DNA of 64,000 bases, taken from NCBI RefSeq assembly GCF_016907655.1, contig NZ_JAFBCL010000001.1, forward strand, positions 2,638,001 to 2,702,000, given 5' to 3'. The DNA comes from Saccharothrix algeriensis. GTDB taxonomy: Bacteria; Actinomycetota; Actinomycetes; Mycobacteriales; Pseudonocardiaceae. Of the stretch, positions 59,246 through 64,000 are shown one piece after another. Below the pieces are notes generated by a model that ran no database searches, was not told the DNA's origin, and worked only from the letters and a program-made list of their open reading frames with translations. The position numbers and the translations under genes are program-made. The first letter of the stretch is position 1, and every line of letters begins with the position of its first letter.

Positions 59246-59890
59246 GTGCGGATCATCCTGCTGCGCCACGGGCAGAGCCTGGGCAACGTCGACGAGCTGG
59301 CGTACTGCCGGGTACCCGACCACGCGCTGCCCCTCACGCCGCGCGGCGAGCGGGAGGCCGCCGAGGCCGGGCCGCGGGTGAAGGCCCTGCTCGGCGACGA
59401 GCCGGTGGCCGTCTACGTCAGCCCGTACGTCCGCACCCGCGCCACCCTGCGCGCCCTGGACCTCGGGGCGCGGGCCGAGCGCGTGGTCGCCGAGCCGCGG
59501 CTGCGGGAGCAGGACTGGGGCAACCTCCAGGACCCGGTGCGGCAGGAGGTGCTCAAGCACCAGCGGCACGCGTTCGGGCACTTCTTCTTCCGCCTGCCCA
59601 ACGGCGAGTCCGGTGCGGACGTGGACGACCGGCTGGCCGCGTTCCTCACCGACCTGGAGGCCCGGGCGGAGCGGCCCGACCACCCGGACTCGGTCCTGGT
59701 GGTGTCGCACGGCCTGACCATCCGCCTGCTGTGCCGGCGGCTGTTCGGGTGGAGCGTCGAGCTGTTCGAGTCGCTGTCGAACCTGCGGACCTGCGAGCAC
59801 CGGGTGCTGACCCGCGACGGCGGGCGCTGGACCCTGGACCGCCCGTTCGCCCAGTGGCGGGACTCCCCCGACGGCGACACCCAGTGCTGA
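59246..59890 (+). CDS. Histidine-phosphatase (phosphoglycerate mutase-like) protein
   Basis: A 214-residue member of the histidine phosphatase family: ILLRHGQSLGNVDE with the catalytic RHG, YVSPYVRTRATLRAL, the acidic LREQDWGNLQ and VLVVSHGLTIRLL with the second His. More likely a broad phosphatase than a glycolytic mutase. It starts at a GTG. It is divergent from the EthD gene. Confidence 0.88.
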   Translation: MRIILLRHGQSLGNVDELAYCRVPDHALPLTPRGEREAAEAGPRVKALLGDEPVAVYVSPYVRTRATLRALDLGARAERVVAEPRLREQDWGNLQDPVRQEVLKHQRHAFGHFFFRLPNGESGADVDDRLAAFLTDLEARAERPDHPDSVLVVSHGLTIRLLCRRLFGWSVELFESLSNLRTCEHRVLTRDGGRWTLDRPFAQWRDSPDGDTQC

Positions 59891-60004
59891 CGCCTCGACC
59901 CGGTCGGCCGACGGGGTCACGGCGACCGCCTCCGGTTGCGGGGCGCGGCGGACGGCGGTGAGCTACGGGTGTGCCCGCGAGCCCGGCCCGGTAGGAGGAA
60001 GCAC

Positions 60005-60238
60005 GTGCCCAGGATCGAACGGCCGCCCAAGCGCCGGGTCAACCTCCTGCGCAAGGAGGGCGTGACCACTGTGGACTGGAAGGACGTCAACCTGCTGCGC
60101 AAGTTCATCTCCGACCGCGGCAAGATCCGCTCGCGCCGCGTGACCGGGCTGACGCCGCAGCAGCAGCGGCAGGTCGCGACCGCGATCAAGAACGCGCGGG
60201 AGATGGCGCTGCTGCCCTACCCCTCCCAGGGCCGCTGA
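60005..60238 (+). CDS. rpsR2: Ribosomal protein bS18 paralogue, cysteine-free
   Basis: A 77-residue S18. [20 protein letters not shown] and [13 protein letters not shown] are the S18 core. The zinc-binding Cys of the standard form are absent (the protein has no Cys), so this is the zinc-independent version that replaces the primary S18 under zinc limitation. Such copies are usually under Zur, though no clear Zur box was recognised upstream. The GTG has AGGAGG 7 nt upstream. It stands alone, outside the usual rpsF-ssb-rplI cluster. Confidence 0.92.
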   Translation: MPRIERPPKRRVNLLRKEGVTTVDWKDVNLLRKFISDRGKIRSRRVTGLTPQQQRQVATAIKNAREMALLPYPSQGR

Positions 60239-60509
60239 ACGTCGCGGCGCCGGCCGCCGCCAGCACCGCCAGCGCGGACCAGTCCGGCACCAGCAGGCCC
60301 GCCGAGCCGACCACGAAGCTGCCGTACAGGCCCCAGCACTGCGCGGCGGTCAGCGCGGCGCCCACCGGTGTCGTGACCAGCGACACCGCCGCCACCACCC
60401 CCGCCAGCAGGACCAGGGCGACCGGAGGCCACTGGTGCGCGACCACCGTCACCCCCACCCCACCGGCGAAACCGAGCGCGGACCCGTGCACACCGCCGAC
60501 CCTGGACAT
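60186..60509 (-). CDS. Small membrane protein, 3' end antisense to rpsR2
   Basis: A 107-residue protein with three or four hydrophobic segments ([65 protein letters not shown]), resembling small actinobacterial membrane proteins of unknown function with a TPxGAxxTAxxxWxLxxxFV pattern. The ATG at 60509 begins MSRVGGVHG. Its last 53 bp lie opposite the 3' end of rpsR2. Confidence 0.6.
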   Translation of the reverse strand: MSRVGGVHGSALGFAGGVGVTVVAHQWPPVALVLLAGVVAAVSLVTTPVGAALTAAQCWGLYGSFVVGSAGLLVPDWSALAVLAAAGAATFSGPGRGRAAAPSPARS

Positions 60510-60593
60510 GGCGGACCATTCAACGCCGGGTTGAGACCGACGCCACCGCCCGCACGCGAAGATCACCGGATCGCGTGAGGCACGATCGTCCGA

Positions 60594-61226
60594 ATGAGCT
60601 TCTACGACGTGCTGCACCGCCGCCGGGACACCAGGGGCGAGTTCACCGGCGCCCCCATCCCGCCGGACGTGCTGCGCCGGGTGCTCTGCGCCGCGCACGC
60701 GGCCCCCAGCGTGGGCCTGTCCCAGCCGTGGGACTTCATCGTCGTGCGCGACGAGCACACCCGGCGCGCCTTCCGCGACCACGTCCAGGCCGAGCGCAGC
60801 GTGTTCGCCTCCGGGCTGGACGGCGAGCGCGCCGGGACGTTCGCCCGGATCAAGGTGGAGGGCATTCTCGAGTCGACCCTGGGCGTGGTCGTGACCTACG
60901 ACCCGGAGCGCGGCGCGCCCGCCGTCCTGGGCAGGCACGCGATCGCCGACGCCGGCCTGTACTCGGTGTGCCTGGCGATCCAGAACCTGTGGCTCGCCGC
61001 CACCGCCGAGGGCCTGGGCGTCGGCTGGGTGAGCTTCTACCGCGAGGACGCGCTGCGCCGCCTGCTGGGCATCCCGCCGGCCGTGCGGCCGGTGGCGTGG
61101 CTGTGCGTGGGCCCGGTGGACGCCCTGCCCGACACCCCCGACCTGGAGCGCCACGGGTGGCGCAACCGGCTCCCGTTGGAGGACGTGCTGCACGAGGAGC
61201 GGTACACGCGGCGTCCGTCCCGGTAG
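60594..61226 (+). CDS. bluB: 5,6-dimethylbenzimidazole synthase
   Basis: A 210-residue nitroreductase-fold flavoenzyme that cuts up FMNH2 to form the lower ligand of vitamin B12. BluB marks are FYDVLHRRRDTRGEF at the N terminus, AAHAAPSVGLSQPWDFIVV, and the C-terminal ATAEGLGVGWVSFYRED. Length fits BluB rather than a generic nitroreductase. No other cobalamin genes or B12 riboswitch are nearby. Confidence 0.9.
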   Translation: MSFYDVLHRRRDTRGEFTGAPIPPDVLRRVLCAAHAAPSVGLSQPWDFIVVRDEHTRRAFRDHVQAERSVFASGLDGERAGTFARIKVEGILESTLGVVVTYDPERGAPAVLGRHAIADAGLYSVCLAIQNLWLAATAEGLGVGWVSFYREDALRRLLGIPPAVRPVAWLCVGPVDALPDTPDLERHGWRNRLPLEDVLHEERYTRRPSR

Positions 61227-61300
61227 CCTGTTGGGGCCGTACCGCTGGTGGGCGGGCCCGCGTACCCGCCCACCGAGTCGGAATGGAGTGTCGAGCACGG

Positions 61301-62791
61301 GTGGAGCAACGAGATCCGCTGGTAGCGGTGCCCCAAGAGGACCTCGAGGTCAAGGCGTTGCTGAACGCCGGCCGCCTGCCGGAGGCCAACACGCTGTTCG
61401 ACGAGGTCGTGAGCCGCGTCCCGCCCGGCGCGGACCGGTGGTCGCGCTCCGCGGTGCTGGTCTACCGGGCCAAGCTGGCGTGGCGGCTGGGCCGCATCCC
61501 GCTCGCGCTGGAGCTGGCCGCCGAGGGCTGGACCGACCTGGACGCCGAGCACGCCGACAACCCGGCCGCGGCGCAGGCCATGCACGCCCTCGCGTACCTG
61601 CTGGAGGGCATCGGCGACCGCCGGGCCGCGGTCGACATGCTGCGGCTGTCGGTGCAGGTGGCGCGCCGCGCGGGCATCTCCGAGGTGCTCGGCCACTGCC
61701 TGCAGGGCCTGGGCGGCACGCTGAACTTCCGCGCGATCTCCTCGCCGCCGGACCTCGCCCCGGGCATCTTCGCCGAGGCCGCGGACCACCTGCGCGAGGG
61801 CTTGGAGCTGGTGCGCGACCAGCAGATGCGCCGCGCGCTGCTGGGCGCGTACAGCCGCTCGCTGGCGGGCGTCGGCGAGCTGGCGGCGGCGGAGGAGGCC
61901 GCCCTGGAGACCCTGCGCCAGGCGACCGGGGCCGACGACAAGTGGGCCCAGGCGGTGGCCAACTGGGTGCTCGCCGTGGTGCGCCGCGACCAGGGCGAGC
62001 TGACCGGGGCGCGCACCCTGGCCAGCCGCGCGGTCGCGGCGGCCCAGGCGATCAACGACACGTCGCTGCTGCTGCGGTTCTCCCTGGACCTGGCCGACAT
62101 CTGCGCCCGGATGAACGACCCGGTCGGCGAGTCGGCCGCGCTGCGCTGCTCGGTCGCGGCGGGCCGGACGGCCACCGAGACCCTCCAGGAGGGCCTCGCG
62201 CAGGCGTTGGAGCAGCGCCGGGTCGCCGTGCAGGCCCAGCGCCTGGCCGTGGCCGCCCAGGAAGCCGCCGCCCGGGACCCGCTGACCGGCCTGGCGAACC
62301 GCCTCGGCCTGGAGCGCGCGGCGGCCGGCCTGCTGGAGGCCGCCGCCGCCCGCGGCCGGGTGCCGTGGCTGGTCCTGGTCGACGTCGACTGGTTCAAGGG
62401 CGTCAACGACGACGCCGGCCACGCGGCGGGCGACGCGGCGCTGCGCGAGATCGCGCGGCTGCTGCGCCGGGAGTGCCGGGCGGGCGACCTGGTGGCCCGG
62501 TGGGCGGGCGACGAGTTCGTGGTCCTGCTCGGCGACGCCGACGGCAATCCGCTCGACGTGGGGCCGACCGTCGCCGAGCGGATCCGCGCGGCGGTGGACG
62601 GCCACGACTGGACGGTGGTCCTGGGCGCCACCCGCCGCCCCACCGTCAGCATCGGGGTGGCGGCGGGCCCGGCGAAGCTGGACCAGCTGTTCGCCGCCGC
62701 CGACATGGCCCTGTACCGGGCCAAGCGGCACGGCCGCAACCGCGTCGAGGTCGAGCCGCCGGTCGGCCTGCCGGGCATCCGCAGCGGCTGA
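61301..62791 (+). CDS. Diguanylate cyclase with helical (TPR-like) N-terminal domain, second copy
   Basis: About 496 residues. Residues 1-315 are helical repeats (AYLLEGIGDRRAAVDMLRLS, LAGVGELAAAEEAALETL), TPR-like. The C-terminal domain has WAGDEFVVLL near residue 402, so the signature is AGDEF, a variant also found in active cyclases, and an RAGD inhibitory site precedes it. No membrane segment. The start is uncertain: GTG at 61301 or ATG at 61283. The architecture parallels the protein at 8222-9868. Confidence 0.87.
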   Translation: MEQRDPLVAVPQEDLEVKALLNAGRLPEANTLFDEVVSRVPPGADRWSRSAVLVYRAKLAWRLGRIPLALELAAEGWTDLDAEHADNPAAAQAMHALAYLLEGIGDRRAAVDMLRLSVQVARRAGISEVLGHCLQGLGGTLNFRAISSPPDLAPGIFAEAADHLREGLELVRDQQMRRALLGAYSRSLAGVGELAAAEEAALETLRQATGADDKWAQAVANWVLAVVRRDQGELTGARTLASRAVAAAQAINDTSLLLRFSLDLADICARMNDPVGESAALRCSVAAGRTATETLQEGLAQALEQRRVAVQAQRLAVAAQEAAARDPLTGLANRLGLERAAAGLLEAAAARGRVPWLVLVDVDWFKGVNDDAGHAAGDAALREIARLLRRECRAGDLVARWAGDEFVVLLGDADGNPLDVGPTVAERIRAAVDGHDWTVVLGATRRPTVSIGVAAGPAKLDQLFAAADMALYRAKRHGRNRVEVEPPVGLPGIRSG

Positions 62792-62803
62792 CCGGCCCGG
62801 CGG

Positions 62804-63451
62804 TCAGGCGATCAGGCCGCCCCGGAAGGCCACCAGCGCCGCCTGCACCCGGTTCACCGCGCCGATCTTGCCCAGCACCGACGACACGTAGCCCTTCACG
62901 GTGGCCTCCGACAGGTGCAGCGTCCCGCCGATCTCGGCGTTGGACATGCCCTGTCCGATCAGGACCAGCACCTCGCGCTCCCGTTCGGACAGCGAGGCCA
63001 GCAGGCGCCGCGCGGGCTCCGCGGCCCGCTCGCCGTCCGCCACGGCGGTCAGCACGCGCGCGGCCACGCCGGGGTCGAGCACGGCGCCGCCGACGGCGAG
63101 GTCGCGGACCGCGCGCACCAGCTGCTCGGGCTCGGTGTCCTTGAGCAGGAAGCCCGACGCGCCCAGGCGCAGCGCCTCCGACACGTACTCGTCCACGTCG
63201 AACGTGGTCAGCATGGCGATCCGCGGCGGGTCCGGTATCGAGCGCAGCCGCCGCAGCGCCATGAGCCCGTCCGAGGACCTCATGCGGATGTCCAGCAGCA
63301 CCACGTGCGGGCGGTGCTGGCGGGCCAGGTCGGCCACCAGGTGCCCGTCGTCGCACTCGGCCACGACCTCGATGTCACCCGCGCTGCTGAGGATCATGCG
63401 AAGGCCGGACCGGACGAGGTCTTCGTCGTCGGCCAGCATCACCTTGATCAC
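62804..63451 (-). CDS. NarL/LuxR-family response regulator
   Basis: A 215-residue regulator: receiver VMLADDEDLVRSGLRMIL with phospho-acceptor Asp 54 (VLLDIRMRSSDG) and Lys in FLLKDTEPEQLVRAV, and a C-terminal LuxR HTH LSEREREVLVLIGQGMSNAE then LSEATVKGYVSSVLGKIG. The GTG at 63451 has GGAGG 5 nt upstream. No partner histidine kinase is in the window. It converges on the diguanylate cyclase gene with a 12-bp gap. Confidence 0.93.
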   Translation of the reverse strand: MIKVMLADDEDLVRSGLRMILSSAGDIEVVAECDDGHLVADLARQHRPHVVLLDIRMRSSDGLMALRRLRSIPDPPRIAMLTTFDVDEYVSEALRLGASGFLLKDTEPEQLVRAVRDLAVGGAVLDPGVAARVLTAVADGERAAEPARRLLASLSEREREVLVLIGQGMSNAEIGGTLHLSEATVKGYVSSVLGKIGAVNRVQAALVAFRGGLIA

Positions 63452-63520
63452 GACGCCTCCCCGCTTTGGCGTTTCGTGCTCGTACCCGCCCAGCATCGCG
63501 CACGAACACGCAAGCTGACG

Positions 63521-64000
63521 TTAATTCACCGTTATCTCACCACGGAACCGCGTGAGGTCGTCCTTTTCACAGTTGCCAGGAAATCGGTCGGGCCGGCCGA
63601 GTGCCCGCGCAACTTCCTGGCGCGGACGCGGCAACAGGGCGTAGAGCTTGTCGCCCGGGTAGAGGGTGTCGCGGTGGTCGCGGTGGCCGAAAATCGCGCT
63701 GGGCGGGATGTCGTATCGCGCGGGCGCAAACGCGGAACGACGCCGGGGTTGCGCCGTCGGTTCGGCGGGCGGCCGGGCGCCCTCGCCCCCGGTGCCGACC
63801 GCCCCGGTGTTCCGCCCCGGGCAGTGCGCGCCGACGACCACGCGGTCGGCCGCGGGGCGTCGGGGTCGCCGTGCCCGCCTTCCAGCAGGAACCCGCTGCG
63901 ACTGCCGGTGAAACGCGCCGGCCGGAACCGATCCGGCCGTTCCGGTCCACGTGCGGGCCCCGGACCCACCGCGCGAGGGCGCGGGCCCGCTCCGGGGCGC
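63521..64000 (-). pseudogene. N-acetylmuramoyl-L-alanine amidase, frameshifted (partial)
   Basis: Pieces of one amidase/PGRP-type domain appear in successive frames on the minus strand: MDRNGRIGSG, then FTGSRSGFLLEGGHGDPDA in another, then VVVGAHCPGRNTGAVG, and finally YDIPPSAIFGHRDHRDTLYP followed by GDKLYALLPRPRQEV up to the stop at 63521. At least two frame changes are needed, and the region between GAVG and YDIPP, where GIENEGTY would be expected, is degraded. The 5' part is beyond the window. A decayed wall-lysis enzyme is the simplest reading; sequencing errors are the alternative. Confidence 0.7.

Noticed and set aside
59891..60004. Zur box upstream of the cysteine-free S18 gene
   Set aside because: No AT-rich palindrome of the Zur type was visible in the 114 bp before the gene.
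61227..61300. Cobalamin riboswitch near bluB
   Set aside because: Neither the upstream nor the downstream gap of bluB is long enough or contains the B12-box pattern.

Overview
The window is very GC-rich, with dense GTG starts, many 4-bp GTGA/ATGA gene overlaps and an actinobacterial gene set: rpfB, DivIVA-motif repeat proteins, a membrane-anchored Ser/Thr kinase, MprAB-PepD and a SepX/GlpR-type divisome protein. From memory, its core follows the Mycobacterium tuberculosis block Rv0981-Rv1020 (mprAB, pepD, moaB2, mscL, galU, moeA1, rimJ, Rv0996, PMT, rsmI, metG, tatD, rpfB, ksgA, ispE, pks16, pth, rplY, prs, glmU, Rv1019, mfd). Together with the streptogrisin-type protease and metNIQ this suggests a mycelial actinomycete, probably of the Pseudonocardiaceae (Saccharothrix/Actinosynnema/Lentzea-like). 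The genus is inference. No prophage, insertion sequence or CRISPR array was seen.

Layout. 1-7.3 kb: a SurA-like lipoprotein (partial) and mfd, a sugar-dehydrogenase-like lipoprotein, the Rv1019-type TetR regulator and a stearoyl-CoA desaturase with a tandem palindromic operator. 8-14.5 kb: tRNA-Gln, a diguanylate cyclase, glmU-prs, rplY, a DivIVA-repeat protein and pth. 14.5-18.5 kb: a membrane protein and an orphan fatty acyl-AMP ligase (minus), then a second, eight-motif DivIVA-repeat protein (plus). 18.7-30.2 kb (minus): ABC-F ATPase, ispE, metNIQ under an S-box (SAM-I) riboswitch, ksgA, a duplicated palindromic element, rpfB, tatD, metG. 30.4-31.4 kb: a two-gene accessory island that looks like a toxin/immunity pair. 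31.4-41.7 kb: rsmI and a protein mannosyltransferase fired from abutting divergent promoters, a kinase with its membrane domain at the N terminus, a TetR regulator, a secreted serine protease and an EndoQ-UvrD fusion.

41.9-49.9 kb: tRNA-Ala; the glpR(sepX)-rimJ-glp(moeA)-galU cluster; formyltetrahydrofolate cyclo-ligase, a zinc-ribbon FmdB protein and a SAF-domain protein; a repeat-rich stretch with an EcsC-like remnant; mscL; and the mog-type gene with a 56-residue partner. 50-56.2 kb: pepD (HtrA), galT-deoR and mprB-mprA. galT-deoR separates the protease from the two-component system it normally adjoins. 56.3-64 kb: a TRIC-like channel, an Eis-like acetyltransferase, a hydroxyacyl-CoA dehydrogenase/EthD pair, a phosphatase, a cysteine-free S18 paralogue, bluB, a second diguanylate cyclase, a NarL-type regulator and a decayed N-acetylmuramoyl-L-alanine amidase running off the end.

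Themes. Much of the window serves the cell envelope and polar growth: UDP-GlcNAc and UDP-Glc synthesis, isoprenoid precursors, protein mannosylation, RpfB, the Glp/GlpR divisome, DivIVA repeats, MscL and MprAB/PepD. Several genes (30378+, 32289-, 32314+, 41648-, 46921+, 49843-) have a TANNNT -10 element ending 6-7 nt before the start codon, so their mRNAs are probably leaderless. The best leads for unusual biology are the toxin/immunity-like pair, the EndoQ-UvrD fusion, the paired DivIVA-repeat genes, the inside-out kinase, the palindromic repeat and the paired DnaA boxes near 46.85 kb.
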